A stretch of DNA of 64,000 bases from Burkholderiales bacterium (GCA_022841915.1 JALHQN010000001.1:682001-746000), one strand, 5' to 3'; shown: positions 1 to 9,465, counted from the first letter of the stretch. A program made the numbers and translations. The notes: a model not told the origin generated them from the sequence alone.

Positions 1-895
1 CCGGCTTGCCTTCGAGCACCCGCACGTCGGTGTTGTTGAGGGCGAGCATGACGAAGCGCTCGCCGAGCGGCTGCTCCAAAATCACGTCGAGCAAGGGCAG
101 CAATCCGTGATGCAGCCCTTCGCGCCGCAGCCGCATCACGCATTGGGTCGCATGACCCGACAGCAGCAGCTTGAGCATCTCGTCGAACAATCGCGCCGGC
201 GGGACATTGGCCAGCAGCGATGCAAAGGGCCGTATCGGAGCGAGCGTCGCCTTCTCGATCTCCAGGCCGTAGCTCGCCGCAAAGCGCACGGCCCGCAGCA
301 TCCGTACCGGATCCTCGCGGTACCGAACGGCGGGATCACCGATCATGCGCAGCCGCTTCTTCTTCAGATCGGCGACGCCGTTGTGGTAATCGATGATCTC
401 CTGCGTGGACGGATCGTAAAAAAGCGCGTTGATCGTGAAATCGCGGCGAGCGGCATCATCGGGCTGGGTGCCATAGACATTGTCACGCAACAGACGGCCG
501 TGCTCGTCGGTATGGGATTCGTCCTTGCCCTCGCTCGGCTGCTCGGGATCATGCCCGCGTCGGTAGGTGGCTACTTCGATGGTTTCGCTGCCGCACATGC
601 AGTGCACGAGGCGAAAGCGCCTGCCGATGATGCGCGAACGACGAAATGCACTGCGCACCTGTTCCGGATGCGCGTCGGTAGCCAGATCGAAATCATTGGG
701 CTGCTTGCCTAGCAGCAGATCGCGCACCGCCCCGCCGACGACGAAGGCCTTGTAGCCATTGCTCTGCAGGGCTTCGACGACACGCCTGGCACAGGGACTG
801 ATGCCCTCGCGCGAGATTCCGTGGGACGAGAACGAGATGACCTTGGGTTTGGCCGAACCACGGGAGAAGACGCGCCGCAAAAGGCTTCGGATCAT
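1..895 (-). CDS. pcnB: Poly(A) polymerase PcnB, 3' end outside window
   Basis: Adds 3' poly(A) tails to RNA and so promotes decay; a nucleotidyltransferase-fold enzyme related to CCA-adding enzymes. From an ATG at 895 the frame gives MIRSLLRRVFSRGSAKPKV, then the helix-turn signature VVGGAVRDLLLGKQP at about residues 55-70 and the metal-binding NDFDLATDAHPEQ. These are followed by RRSRIIGRRFRLVH and RREDPVRMLRAVRFAA-like blocks typical of PcnB. About 298 codons are present; the Arg/Lys-rich C-terminal part lies left of the window. PcnB rather than Cca is indicated by the long N-terminal extension and by the HAD-hda neighbourhood seen in Betaproteobacteria. It lies 148 bp downstream of the HAD gene on the same strand. 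Confidence 0.93.
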   Translation of the reverse strand, partial: MIRSLLRRVFSRGSAKPKVISFSSHGISREGISPCARRVVEALQSNGYKAFVVGGAVRDLLLGKQPNDFDLATDAHPEQVRSAFRRSRIIGRRFRLVHCMCGSETIEVATYRRGHDPEQPSEGKDESHTDEHGRLLRDNVYGTQPDDAARRDFTINALFYDPSTQEIIDYHNGVADLKKKRLRMIGDPAVRYREDPVRMLRAVRFAASYGLEIEKATLAPIRPFASLLANVPPARLFDEMLKLLLSGHATQCVMRLRREGLHHGLLPLLDVILEQPLGERFVMLALNNTDVRVLEGKP

Positions 896-999
896 TGCTT
901 TGAGAATCGAGGAGTGGGCACAAGCGTGGCCCGTGAAAAAAGGCTCGTTGGGATAACCGGCGCGACGCGCATCGTGATGCACCACCGCCGAACGCATCG

Positions 1000-1005
1000 A
1001 TTATA
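1000..1005 (-). promoter_or_regulatory. Candidate -10 box upstream of pcnB
   Basis: A perfect TATAAT hexamer lies on the minus strand about 105 bp upstream of the pcnB start, in the gap after the HAD gene. No convincing -35 hexamer sits 16-18 bp upstream, so this is a candidate only. It would let pcnB be expressed apart from hda-HAD. Confidence 0.4.
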
Positions 1006-1043
1006 CCGTCCGCCAGCCGCTGGACCGACCGAAAATCGAGCCA

Positions 1044-1724
1044 CTAGGCCGATCCCGACCCGGCGCCGTGCAAACGCAAGATCGGCCAGCCGCGATCGAG
1101 CGCGTGCGCTTCGAGCCTCGGATCCGGATCGACGACCACGGGATGGCTCACCAATTCGAGCAGCGGCAAATCGTTGGCCGAATCACTGTAGAACCAGGTT
1201 TCGGCGAATTGTCCCAGGACCAACCCCTGGCTCTGGAGCCAGCCGTGCAGCCGCGCGACCTTGCCTTCGCGAAAGCACGGCAGCCCTGAGACGCCACCGG
1301 TAAAGCACCCGTCGGACTCCTCGGGCACGGTAGCGACGAGGTGTTCGATGCCGAATTCGCGTGCGATCGGGGCAGTGACGAAACTGTTGGTCGCCGTGAT
1401 GATGACGCGCAGATCGTGGCGATGCCGCTCGACGAGATCGCGAGCGCCGGCACTGATCATCGGCCGGATCTTCGTCTGCATGAAGCCCCGATGCCACCGA
1501 TCGAGTTGCTCGCGCGAATACTGCGCCAGCGGCTTCAACTGGAACGCGAGAAATTCGTGGATGTCGAGCACGCCTGCCTTGTACTGCTCGTAGAACTGCA
1601 GATTGCGTGCCTCGTAAAGATCGCGCTCGAGCACGCCCTGGTCGATCAGGAACTGCGCCCATTCGTAATCCGAATCTCCGGCGAGCAGCGTGTTGTCGAG
1701 ATCGAACAAGGCAAGTCGTTTCAT
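1044..1724 (-). CDS. HAD superfamily (subfamily IB) phosphatase
   Basis: Predicted cytosolic Mg2+-dependent phosphomonoesterase of the SerB-like HAD-IB group; substrate unknown. Motif I is FDLDNTLL at residues 7-14 with the nucleophile and acid/base aspartates. Motif II Thr lies in IITATNSF (about 108-115), motif III Lys in FREGKVARL, and motif IV is YSDSANDLPLL (about 178-188). The 226 residues match the family's usual size. Its ATG overlaps the hda stop by four bases (ATGA), so it is translationally coupled to hda. The hda-HAD-pcnB order is recurrent in Betaproteobacteria, but no role in replication control is established for this member. Confidence 0.88.
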   Translation of the reverse strand: MKRLALFDLDNTLLAGDSDYEWAQFLIDQGVLERDLYEARNLQFYEQYKAGVLDIHEFLAFQLKPLAQYSREQLDRWHRGFMQTKIRPMISAGARDLVERHRHDLRVIITATNSFVTAPIAREFGIEHLVATVPEESDGCFTGGVSGLPCFREGKVARLHGWLQSQGLVLGQFAETWFYSDSANDLPLLELVSHPVVVDPDPRLEAHALDRGWPILRLHGAGSGSA

Positions 1725-2419
1725 GGGAGCTCCGAGTCTGGGTGGGCTTGCCTGAGCACCTCGCGAACCAACGGAAGCGTGATGGCACGCCGTTCTTCCA
1801 GGGAATAGCGATCCAACCGATCCACCAGTGCCAACAGGGAGGGCAAGTCCCGGCGCGAATGCCGCAGAACGTAATCTTGCACCTCGACCGGCAATTGGAA
1901 GCCGCGAGCGAGCGCGTGCGCGCGCATCGCTGCAGCCTTTTCATCGTCGGTGAGTGCGTGTATTTCGTAGACCAGCCCCCAGGCCAGCCGCGTCGCCAGA
2001 TCGGCTCGAACGCCCAAGGCCGCAGGCGGCGCGCTGCCGCTGGTAAGCAGGGCGCCCAGGCCGCCATCGCGAATCCGGTTGTAGAGGGCGAACAAGGCGT
2101 GCTGCGCGTCTGCGTCGAGCCGATCCACATCGTCGAGCACGACTGTCTGGTCTTCGCGCATGTCGGCGAGCTGTTGCGCTGTCACAGGGGCTTTCAATGC
2201 AGTGACCAGACGAGCACTGTTGCGTGTCGAGCGCGCAACTGCACCGAGCAGATGAGAACGACCGCTACCCGCCCCGCCCCAAACATAGATGAACCGATCG
2301 GCTCCCGCACCGTCGGCGAAAGCGCGCAACGCACAGAGAACCTCGGCATTGTGCCCAGGCACGAAATTGCCGAACGAGGGTTCGGGAGACGACGAAAGAG
2401 ACAAGGCCAGCTGCTTCAC
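1721..2419 (-). CDS. hda: DnaA regulatory inactivator Hda
   Basis: AAA+ protein that, when bound to the DNA-loaded beta clamp, stimulates ATP hydrolysis by DnaA and prevents re-initiation. A GTG start gives MKQLALSLSSSPEPSF, with the clamp-binding QLALSL at residues 3-8. The DnaA-like core follows: FVPGHNAEV (about 19-27), a Walker A-like GGAGSGRSHLL (about 49-59), Walker B VVLDDVDRL, and sensor-like ARLAWGL and RRDLPSLLALVDRLD towards the end. The length of 232 residues is typical. It sits 13 bp after the permease gene and overlaps the HAD gene by four bases, forming a leftward operon. Confidence 0.93.
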   Translation of the reverse strand: MKQLALSLSSSPEPSFGNFVPGHNAEVLCALRAFADGAGADRFIYVWGGAGSGRSHLLGAVARSTRNSARLVTALKAPVTAQQLADMREDQTVVLDDVDRLDADAQHALFALYNRIRDGGLGALLTSGSAPPAALGVRADLATRLAWGLVYEIHALTDDEKAAAMRAHALARGFQLPVEVQDYVLRHSRRDLPSLLALVDRLDRYSLEERRAITLPLVREVLRQAHPDSELP

Positions 2420-2432
2420 GGGGCCACCGAAC

Positions 2433-3497
2433 TCAAGAGCGGTAAATCGGACTCACCAGGTAGTCTTGTCGCACGTGCCGCAGCCAGACCAGCAAAGCCG
2501 CGCTGGCGGGCAAAGCAAGCAAGATCCCGAAAAAGCCGAAAATCTGCCCGAACGCGAGCAGCGCAAAGATGACCGCCAATGGATGCAAGCCGATGCGATC
2601 ACCCACCAACCAAGGTGTGACGACGAAGCCTTCGAGGAGTTGCCCGACGGCGATCGCGATCCACACAGGAATTGCTCCTGCGAGCGACCCGAATTGCATG
2701 ATGGCGGTAATCGTGGCAAGCACCAGCCCGATCGTGACGCCCAGATACGGCACGAAGACCAAAATGCCGGTCACGATGCCGATGGGCAGCGCGAACTCAA
2801 GCCCCGCCACCCAAAGCGCCACACAGTAATACACACTCATCAGCACCATGACCGAGAGCTGCCCGCGCAGAAACTCCGCGAGCACGGCATCCACTTCTCG
2901 AGCGAGGGTGGAGATGCGCCCATGCCAGCGTCTCGGAATGAGCTGATCGATGCGTTCGACCAGCAAACCCCAGTCGCGCAGCAGATAGAAGAGCACCACC
3001 GGCACCAACACCAGATTGGCGAAGAACCCGACGATCGCCATGCCGCCGAGTGTCAGCGAGGAAAGAATCTTCTCCGGCAGTCCCTCGCTGTTCTTGACGC
3101 CGTCGGTAATGAGCCTTCTCATCGTTTCGCTGTCGAGCTGGATGTTGAGACCGGTCTTTTCCCGCAGCCACGGCAGCAGTTCGCCGTTGATGCGCTCGAT
3201 GAAGCCCGGCATGCGTTCGACGAGCAAGGTAGCCTCCTTGATCACCAGCGGCAGCAGGATCAGAAACAATGCGACCAGCAAAGCCAGGAGCAACAACAGC
3301 ACCACCACGGTTGCGAGCGCCCTCGGCAGGCGCCGCCGCTGCAGGCGCGTGACCAGAGGATCGCAGATATATGCCAGGATCGCCGCAAGCAGAAAGGGCG
3401 CGAGAATGGGCGACAGCAGGTAGAGCATCAGCCCGCCGACGACAGCCAGTCCTAGCAGAAAGATGTAGTGGAGATCGGTGTCTTTGCTCTTTAGCAT
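2433..3497 (-). CDS. AI-2E/PerM family membrane permease
   Basis: Polytopic inner-membrane protein of the AI-2E transporter (UPF0118/PerM) family, whose members are proposed exporters or ion/metabolite permeases; the substrate here is unknown. From the ATG at 3497 (MLKSKDTDLHYIF) it has about eight hydrophobic segments. There are two at the N-terminus, one near residue 70 (TVVVLLLLLALLVALFL), a soluble loop of about 70 residues, then five towards the C-terminus including PYLGVTIGLVLATITAIM and LPASAALLVWLRHV. The soluble central loop and the GIVTGILVFVPYLG segment are family hallmarks. An in-frame ATG at 3569 would add 24 residues; neither start has a good ribosome site. It begins the permease-hda-HAD operon and diverges from purM. 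Confidence 0.85.
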   Translation of the reverse strand: MLKSKDTDLHYIFLLGLAVVGGLMLYLLSPILAPFLLAAILAYICDPLVTRLQRRRLPRALATVVVLLLLLALLVALFLILLPLVIKEATLLVERMPGFIERINGELLPWLREKTGLNIQLDSETMRRLITDGVKNSEGLPEKILSSLTLGGMAIVGFFANLVLVPVVLFYLLRDWGLLVERIDQLIPRRWHGRISTLAREVDAVLAEFLRGQLSVMVLMSVYYCVALWVAGLEFALPIGIVTGILVFVPYLGVTIGLVLATITAIMQFGSLAGAIPVWIAIAVGQLLEGFVVTPWLVGDRIGLHPLAVIFALLAFGQIFGFFGILLALPASAALLVWLRHVRQDYLVSPIYRS

Positions 3498-3503
3498 TTG
3501 GAG

Positions 3504-3509
3504 TAGAAT
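3504..3509 (+). promoter_or_regulatory. Candidate -10 box reading toward purM
   Basis: TAGAAT on the plus strand, just upstream of the divergent permease start, is a good match to a sigma70 -10 element. No strong -35 hexamer is at standard spacing. If used, it would give purM an untranslated leader of roughly 250 nt that includes the hairpin at 3672. Confidence 0.3.
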
Positions 3510-3671
3510 CAATCTCGGTGAGGAGCCGGTCACCAGGCTGTACGGTTTGGCATGACTCGAGGGATGCATCTTCGGTTGCCGCCGCGGCTCGCGCTCATCG
3601 AACGATCGAACTTCGCCGCTTCCGACGGCTGCCGCTCGGTGCCGCGCGCCTCGATGCTATTCTAATTGACT

Positions 3672-3695
3672 GCCGGCTCCGCCGGCCTCTTTTGT
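3672..3695 (+). terminator. Terminator-like hairpin in purM leader
   Basis: A perfect six-bp stem GCCGGC with loop tcc and GCCGGC is followed by CTCTTTTGTTG on the plus strand. It lies 70 bp before the purM start and no plus-strand gene precedes it, so it is either an attenuator in the purM leader or the end of a short unannotated transcript. Confidence 0.5.
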
Positions 3696-3765
3696 TGTGC
3701 CGCATGAAGGCGTCTTGTGCCGTACTTCAGAACGGGCACTCTCCTACTCGCTTCGGAGTCCAATC

Positions 3766-4815
3766 TTGTCATCCGCCAAACCATCCGAGCCCTCTCTTTC
3801 GTACCGTGACGCTGGCGTCGATATCGACGCCGGAGACAGGCTGGTCGAGCGCATCAAGCCGCTCGCCGCCCGCACCCGTCGCGACGGCGTGCTGGCGGGC
3901 ATAGGCGGTTTCGGCGCGCTGTTCGAAATCGGCGCCAAGTATCGCGAACCCGTGCTCGTCTCGGGGACGGACGGCGTCGGCACGAAACTCAAGCTCGCGT
4001 TCCAGCTCGATCAGCACGACACCATCGGCATCGACCTGGTAGCCATGAGCGTCAACGACATTCTCGTCCAGGGTGCGGAACCGCTGTTCTTCCTCGACTA
4101 TTTCGCCTGCGGCAAGCTCGACGTCGACATCGCGGCACGCGTAGTCGGCGGCATCGCGAAGGGCTGCGAACAGGCCAATTGCGCGCTCATCGGTGGCGAG
4201 ACGGCCGAGATGCCCGGGATGTACGCCTCGGGCGAATACGATCTCGCCGGCTTCGCAGTCGGCGTGGTGGAGAAGTCTCGCATCATCGACGGTCGCTCGA
4301 TCGCCGCGGGCGACAGCGTCATCGGCCTAGCCTCGAGCGGGCCGCACTCCAACGGCTATTCCCTCATTCGCAAGATCATTGCCGAGCGCCAGTCCGATCT
4401 GAGCGCCATCGTTGGCGATCAGCCGCTCGGTCGGGCCTTGATGGCCCCCACACGCATTTATGTGCGCAGCATGCTGACGCTGCTCCAGAGCGTGCCTGTC
4501 AAAGGCATGGCGCACATCACCGGAGGCGGCCTCACAGAGAATCTGCCGCGCATACTGCCCGGCGCGGCCCAAGCCGTATTGCACTCCTCGAGCTGGTCGC
4601 TGCCGCCGCTGTTCGCATGGCTTCAGCAAGCCGGAAACATCGCATGGCCGGAGATGTACCGCACCTTCAACTGCGGCATTGGCATGGCGCTGGTCGTCGC
4701 TGCAGACCATGTCGAAGCAGCCCTGGCCTCTTTGCGCCAGAGCGGCGAGCAGGCCGTCGTGATCGGCCAAGTGCGCGACGCGCGCCCGGACGAGCCGCGA
4801 ACCGTCATCGCATGA
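3766..4815 (+). CDS. purM: Phosphoribosylformylglycinamidine cyclo-ligase (AIR synthetase)
   Basis: Catalyses ATP-dependent ring closure of FGAM to aminoimidazole ribotide, the fifth step of purine synthesis. I chose the TTG at 3766 because GGAG lies eight bases upstream and because it gives 349 residues, the usual size; an upstream ATG at 3697 has no such site. The product starts [20 protein letters not shown]. It shows the family blocks [81 protein letters not shown] and [14 protein letters not shown]. Its stop overlaps the purN ATG (ATGA), so the two are coupled. Confidence 0.97.
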   Translation: MSSAKPSEPSLSYRDAGVDIDAGDRLVERIKPLAARTRRDGVLAGIGGFGALFEIGAKYREPVLVSGTDGVGTKLKLAFQLDQHDTIGIDLVAMSVNDILVQGAEPLFFLDYFACGKLDVDIAARVVGGIAKGCEQANCALIGGETAEMPGMYASGEYDLAGFAVGVVEKSRIIDGRSIAAGDSVIGLASSGPHSNGYSLIRKIIAERQSDLSAIVGDQPLGRALMAPTRIYVRSMLTLLQSVPVKGMAHITGGGLTENLPRILPGAAQAVLHSSSWSLPPLFAWLQQAGNIAWPEMYRTFNCGIGMALVVAADHVEAALASLRQSGEQAVVIGQVRDARPDEPRTVIA

Positions 4816-5450
4816 AGACATGCGTCATTCTGATCTCGGGCCGCGGCAGCAACATGCAGGCGATCCTGCGCGCCCAGCCGCCACTGCGAATCGCAGCCGT
4901 CCTCAGCAATGATCCGCAGGCGCCCGGCCTGGAGATCGCACGTGCAGCCGGCGTCGCCACAGCCGCCGTGGATCATCGCAGATTCGACGATCGGGCGCGC
5001 TTCGATGCCCGCCTGATCGAAGAGATCGATGGCTTCGCGCCCGATCTCGTCGTGCTTGCGGGCTTCATGCGCATCCTCGGGCCCGCCTTTGTCCAGCATT
5101 ACGCAGGACGGCTGGTGAACATTCATCCATCCTTGCTTCCGGCTTTCCCCGGCCTGCACACACACAGGCGCGCGCTGGAGAGCGGTGTGCGCCTGCATGG
5201 CTGCACGGTTCACTTCGTGACTGCCGAGGTCGATCACGGCCCCATCATCATCCAGGCCGCCGTGCCGGTGATGCCGGACGACGACGAAGACACTCTTGCG
5301 GCGAGGGTGCTCGAACAGGAGCATCGGATCTATCCCCAAGCGCTCGCATGGCTCGCGAACGAGACCGTCTCGCTCACCCCCGAAGGACGAGTGACCTTCC
5401 CCCATGCGAACCGTGCCGCAGCCTTGATCTCGCCGACGCTCGATTCATGA
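4812..5450 (+). CDS. purN: Phosphoribosylglycinamide formyltransferase
   Basis: Transfers a formyl group from 10-formyltetrahydrofolate to GAR in purine synthesis. The ATG overlaps the purM stop by four bases. The protein begins [19 protein letters not shown], the phosphate-binding loop. The catalytic signature follows: [13 protein letters not shown], then [24 protein letters not shown] (Asn and His of the active site) and [19 protein letters not shown], which carries the catalytic Asp. At 212 residues it matches the non-ATP-dependent PurN family. Confidence 0.96.
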   Translation: MKTCVILISGRGSNMQAILRAQPPLRIAAVLSNDPQAPGLEIARAAGVATAAVDHRRFDDRARFDARLIEEIDGFAPDLVVLAGFMRILGPAFVQHYAGRLVNIHPSLLPAFPGLHTHRRALESGVRLHGCTVHFVTAEVDHGPIIIQAAVPVMPDDDEDTLAARVLEQEHRIYPQALAWLANETVSLTPEGRVTFPHANRAAALISPTLDS

Positions 5451-5534
5451 CTCTGCGATCCGCCCCCCGAACCGCCCTCGACGTTCGCGCCCCAGATCGC
5501 AGCGCCGAAGCGCCGGGGATGGCCGCTTGACGCC

Positions 5535-6638
5535 GTGGCGCTCCGGCCGCGGCGCATTCTCTGGATCAGCGCGGCCTTGTCGCTCGCGCTGCACGTCATC
5601 GTGCTGTCCGGATTGCCAAGCTTGACCGTCACCCCCGAAACCGCCACGCCGCCCTTGCGCACGCAGTTCCTTCGCATCGAGCTGCCTGCTGCGCCGGCCG
5701 CTCCGTCAGCACCCGAAAAAACACCTCCCAAACCCGCCCCGAGCGCCCAGACGCCACGCGCGGCACAGCCGGCGACTGCCCCCACCCCAGTCATCCTCGA
5801 GCCCTCGGAGAGCGCCATGGCAGTGCCAGAAGCGCTTCCAGTCACGGAGGAGGTAGCCGCCACCTCCGCACCCGAGCCGGAACCCGAGCCCCAGGCAACG
5901 CCACGCCTTGCGCAAGCCGCCCCCCAAGCCGACATTCCGCAGGTGTCCGAACCCCTGGCGGATGCAGGCGTGACCGAGCAGGTGCTTTTGCCGCCATCCG
6001 GCGAAATCACCTACGAACTATCCTTCGGCACGGACAAGTTCAGCATCGGCCGTTCGGTTCAAACCTGGTCGATCGACGAATCGACCTACCGCCTGACAAG
6101 TTTTTCCGAGACGACCGGCCTGGCCCGCTTGCTCAAGCCCTATCAATATTCATACGTGAGCGAGGGGCGCGTGGAAGCCGGTGACTTGAAGCCCGAATCG
6201 TTTTCCGTGCGACGCGGACGCGAAGGCGAACGCCAGGCCACGGCGAAGTTCGATTGGGCGCGCCGCGAATTGACTTTCGGTCCGATCGCGACACCCCGTA
6301 CCGTGCCGCTAGAGAAAGGCACCCACGATCTGCTCTCCTTCATCTATCAGCTGGCGCGCAAGCCCATCACACCCGGCCGGATGCAGTTCGTCCTCACCAC
6401 GGGCACCAAGGTCGAGACCTTCGTGCTCGAGGTCGGCGCCGATGAACAGATCGATCTCCCCCTGGGGCTGGTGCGAGCCATCCCGGTGAAACAGATCGGC
6501 GCGCCAGGCGAGGAGCGGATGGAATTGTGGCTTGCCTACGAGGCGCCTCGCCTGCCGCTTCTCATCCGTTTTTTCGACCGCGCGGGCAAGATGAGCGTCG
6601 AGCAACTAGCCAACAAGATTTCCACCCATGGCACCTAA
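5535..6638 (+). CDS. DUF3108 protein with Pro/Ala-rich linker
   Basis: Function unknown. A GTG start gives a short basic N-terminus and one membrane segment (about residues 9-28, ISAALSLALHVIVLSGLPSL), so the rest is probably periplasmic. Residues about 35-135 are a low-complexity Pro/Ala/Glu linker resembling TonB-type spacers. From about 150 the DUF3108 fold follows, with GEITYELSFGTDKFSIGRSV, FSETTGLARLLKPYQYSY and a beta-rich tail ending KMSVEQLANKIS. It lies 84 bp after purN and overlaps the methyltransferase gene by 11 bases, so it is likely co-transcribed with it. A link to envelope or outer-membrane assembly is only suggested by the linker. Confidence 0.8.
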   Translation: MALRPRRILWISAALSLALHVIVLSGLPSLTVTPETATPPLRTQFLRIELPAAPAAPSAPEKTPPKPAPSAQTPRAAQPATAPTPVILEPSESAMAVPEALPVTEEVAATSAPEPEPEPQATPRLAQAAPQADIPQVSEPLADAGVTEQVLLPPSGEITYELSFGTDKFSIGRSVQTWSIDESTYRLTSFSETTGLARLLKPYQYSYVSEGRVEAGDLKPESFSVRRGREGERQATAKFDWARRELTFGPIATPRTVPLEKGTHDLLSFIYQLARKPITPGRMQFVLTTGTKVETFVLEVGADEQIDLPLGLVRAIPVKQIGAPGEERMELWLAYEAPRLPLLIRFFDRAGKMSVEQLANKISTHGT

Positions 6639-8064
6639 AAATCAGCCTACTCCCAAGCGTTTCCAGCGTCCCACCTCCAAACCACGCTCTCCCTTGAGAC
6701 GCCCGGCGCCTGGTCACGACGCACAGCGTACGCGCTCGTTGCCTCATGAGGTGCGCCCAGCGCTGCTCCAACTCGGCACACAAGCTCTCGCCGAGGCCCT
6801 GACGTTCGCGACCCCAGCCGATATGGTGCTGCGCCGATTCTTTCGAGAACATCCCCAGCTGGGCCGGCGCGACCGAGGCGTCATCGCCGAGGCGGTTTTC
6901 GCCGTGCTCAGGCGCCTGAGCACCTTCACCGAACTCGCGGCAGGACGAGACCCTCGGCATCTCTTCTTGCTGGGGGTCAGACAGCGCGGCGCGGGCGACG
7001 AGCCCTTGCTGGAGCCGATGGTCTCTGCGGAGGAGCGGGATTGGCTCGCTCAGGCAGAGCGCATCGACACGGACACCATGTCCCTCGCGGCACGGGCCGA
7101 ACTGCCCGAGTGGGTCATCGAGCTCCTGAGCCGCGCATCCACCGACGAGCAAATCCTGGAGTTGGGTCGCGGCATGCAGTCCGCAGCACCGCTGGACCTG
7201 CGGGTGAACGTTTTGTCATGCACCCGCGAGGAGGCGATCGCCGCGCTGGAGGAGACCGGAATCTCGGCACAGGCTACCTGCTATTCGCCGGTCGGTCTGC
7301 GCGTGCGCGGAAAGCCTGCTTTGGAACAGCACGCCCTTTACCTGTCCGGACGCATCGAAGTGCAGGACGAAGGCAGCCAGTTGCTCGGTTACCTGCTGGC
7401 GCCCAGACGCCGCGAAATGGTCGTGGACTTCTGCGCCGGCGCGGGTGGCAAGACGCTTCTCCTGGGCGCGATGATGCGTTCCGAGGGACGCTTGTACGCG
7501 TTCGATGTGTCGTCTCAGCGCATCCACCGGTTGCGTGCCCGCGTCGCTCGGTCGGGCCTGAGCAATGTGCAACCCGAAGTCGTGGCTCACGAGCACGATA
7601 CGCGGCTCAAGCGACTGGCCGGAAAAATCGATCGCGTACTCGTCGATGCGCCTTGCACCGGATTCGGCACGCTCCGGCGCAATCCCGACCTCAAGTGGCG
7701 CCAACAACCCTCGGATCTTTCCGCGCTGCAAGACAAACAGGCCCGCATCCTGGAGGCCGCAGCCAAGCTGCTCAAACCTGGCGGCAGACTGGTCTACGCG
7801 ACCTGCAGTTTCCTCCCCGCCGAGAACGACGCGATCGTGGACGCCTTCGTCTCAGCGCATCCGCAATTCAGAGAACTCGATTGCACCGAGCTGCTGGCGC
7901 GCCAAGACATCGCGATCGATTGCGGCCCTCGCCTTCGCTTGCTGCCTCATCGACATGGCACCGACGGCTTCTTTGCCGCCGCGTTCGAGCGGATCAAGCC
8001 AGAGGACTCGTCGCACCCGCCAAGCCCCGAGGGAGCGCTACCTCGGTCTAGATCCGGGCGATAA
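6628..8064 (+). CDS. RsmB/NOP-type class I SAM-dependent RNA m5C methyltransferase
   Basis: Predicted 5-methylcytosine methyltransferase acting on rRNA. The N-terminus (about 1-30) is basic and disordered; an N-terminal RNA-binding helical region reaches about residue 130. The Rossmann core has the SAM loop VVDFCAGAGGKTLLLGAMM (about 266-284) and VLVDAPCTGFGTLRRNPDLKW, carrying the motif IV Pro-Cys. VYATCSFLPAENDAIV carries the second, catalytic Thr-Cys, and GTDGFFAAAFER is the C-terminal signature. Both cysteines of m5C enzymes are present. It could be RsmB itself or a close paralogue; the NusB-like domain seems divergent. The start overlaps the DUF3108 gene. Confidence 0.88.
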   Translation: MAPKNQPTPKRFQRPTSKPRSPLRRPAPGHDAQRTRSLPHEVRPALLQLGTQALAEALTFATPADMVLRRFFREHPQLGRRDRGVIAEAVFAVLRRLSTFTELAAGRDPRHLFLLGVRQRGAGDEPLLEPMVSAEERDWLAQAERIDTDTMSLAARAELPEWVIELLSRASTDEQILELGRGMQSAAPLDLRVNVLSCTREEAIAALEETGISAQATCYSPVGLRVRGKPALEQHALYLSGRIEVQDEGSQLLGYLLAPRRREMVVDFCAGAGGKTLLLGAMMRSEGRLYAFDVSSQRIHRLRARVARSGLSNVQPEVVAHEHDTRLKRLAGKIDRVLVDAPCTGFGTLRRNPDLKWRQQPSDLSALQDKQARILEAAAKLLKPGGRLVYATCSFLPAENDAIVDAFVSAHPQFRELDCTELLARQDIAIDCGPRLRLLPHRHGTDGFFAAAFERIKPEDSSHPPSPEGALPRSRSGR

Positions 8065-8215
8065 CGTACGTTGCTCTAGGGTCCTCAAGTTGCTTACTCG
8101 TTCGGTGTATGCGCCAGATCAATCCATGTGCGTATAAAGAGCGATCTTTTCTCGCCGGCAACTTCGTTTCCGGTAGAATCCTTCGCCGTTAGCCCTTAAA
8201 GGCGGAGAACTACTG

Positions 8216-9388
8216 ATGATTCAAGGCGTTTTAGACTTGCCCTGGTGGGGATATATCGTCGTGACCCTGGTGGTCACGCATATTACGATCGCTGCCGTGA
8301 CGATATTCCTGCATCGCCACCAAGCGCACCGGGCTCTTGATCTGCACCCCATCCCAAGCCATTTCTTTCGCTTCTGGCTGTGGCTGACGACCGGCATGGT
8401 CACCAAGGAATGGGCCGCCATCCATCGCAAACACCACGCCAAATGCGAAACCCCGGAAGACCCGCATAGCCCCATGGTCTACGGCATCAAGAAGGTCATG
8501 CTCGAAGGCACCGAGCTCTACCGCGCCGAGTCGAAGAATCTCGAGACCATGGAGCGCTACGGCCATGGCACCCCGGACGATTGGATCGAACGCAACCTGT
8601 ACACCAAGTACAGCGCCCGCGGGGTTGCCCTCCTGTTGGTCTTGAATGTGATCCTCTTTGGCCCGATCGGGCTCACGATCTGGGCTGTGCAGATGGCGTG
8701 GATTCCTTTCTTCGCCGCCGGCATCATCAATGGCGTCGGGCACTATTGGGGCTATCGCAACTTCCAGTCTGCCGATACGAGCCGGAACGTGTTGCCGTGG
8801 GGCATCATCATTGGCGGCGAAGAGTTGCACAACAACCACCATGCCTATGCGACATCGGCCAAGCTCTCCAATAAATGGTACGAGTTCGACATCGGCTGGC
8901 TCTACATCCGCATTCTCGAAATGCTCGGCTTGGCGCGGGTCAAGAAGATCGCGCCTCGAGTGAAGCTGGCGCAGGCCAAGCAGGTAGCCGATGCGGAGCT
9001 GCTGCAGGCGGTCATCACCCATCGCTACGATGTGATGGCACGCTATGCATCGGCGCTCAAGGAAACCTGGCACTCCGAGCTGCAGAAGCTTCGTGCCGGC
9101 GCCGCCGACCGTGCCGAAGGTGAATGGCGCAGACTGAGAAGTTGGCTGCACTTCGACGCGACAGGCATCCCCCAGCAGGAGAGGGAGCGCGTAAGCGAAA
9201 CGGTCAAGGACAACAACGTGTTGAGCACCGTCCACTCGATGCGCGAAGAACTGACGCAGATTTGGTCGCGTTCGTCCGCATCACGCGATCAGCTGGTGCG
9301 CCAGCTCGATGACTGGTTCAAGCGCGCCGAGAGCAGCGGCATCGAAGCCTTGGAACAATTTTCCAGAAGGTTACGCTGCTACGGCTAG
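8216..9388 (+). CDS. Membrane fatty acyl desaturase (delta-9 type)
   Basis: Di-iron inner-membrane desaturase introducing a double bond into fatty acyl chains, probably acyl-CoA or phospholipid linked. All three histidine clusters are present: HRHQAH (about residue 33), HRKHHAK (about 70) and HNNHH (about 205). There are four or so hydrophobic segments, two before and two after the second cluster. GGAG lies eight bases before the ATG. Residues about 255-390 form a helical, charged tail with little resemblance to the catalytic core, longer than in minimal delta-9 desaturases. The gene is set off by about 150 bp from the methyltransferase and ends at a strong bidirectional terminator. Confidence 0.9.
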   Translation: MIQGVLDLPWWGYIVVTLVVTHITIAAVTIFLHRHQAHRALDLHPIPSHFFRFWLWLTTGMVTKEWAAIHRKHHAKCETPEDPHSPMVYGIKKVMLEGTELYRAESKNLETMERYGHGTPDDWIERNLYTKYSARGVALLLVLNVILFGPIGLTIWAVQMAWIPFFAAGIINGVGHYWGYRNFQSADTSRNVLPWGIIIGGEELHNNHHAYATSAKLSNKWYEFDIGWLYIRILEMLGLARVKKIAPRVKLAQAKQVADAELLQAVITHRYDVMARYASALKETWHSELQKLRAGAADRAEGEWRRLRSWLHFDATGIPQQERERVSETVKDNNVLSTVHSMREELTQIWSRSSASRDQLVRQLDDWFKRAESSGIEALEQFSRRLRCYG

Positions 9389-9410
9389 CGCCTCGTCGGC
9401 GCACTCGCCC

Positions 9411-9445
9411 AAAACAAAAGCCCGCGCAAGCGGGCTTTTGTTTTT
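9411..9445. terminator. Bidirectional intrinsic terminator
   Basis: AAAACAAAAGCCCGC / GCGGGCTTTTGTTTTT inverted repeat around a short loop, with A and T tracts on both sides. It separates the convergent desaturase and rpmG genes and would stop both. Confidence 0.9.
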
Positions 9446-9465
9446 CCACCGATCCTAGGAAGCCG

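Noticed and set aside
5447..5530. 27-codon frame overlapping the purN stop (ATGA)
   Set aside because: Too short, no recognisable features, and the DUF3108 gene has its own GTG in a different frame.
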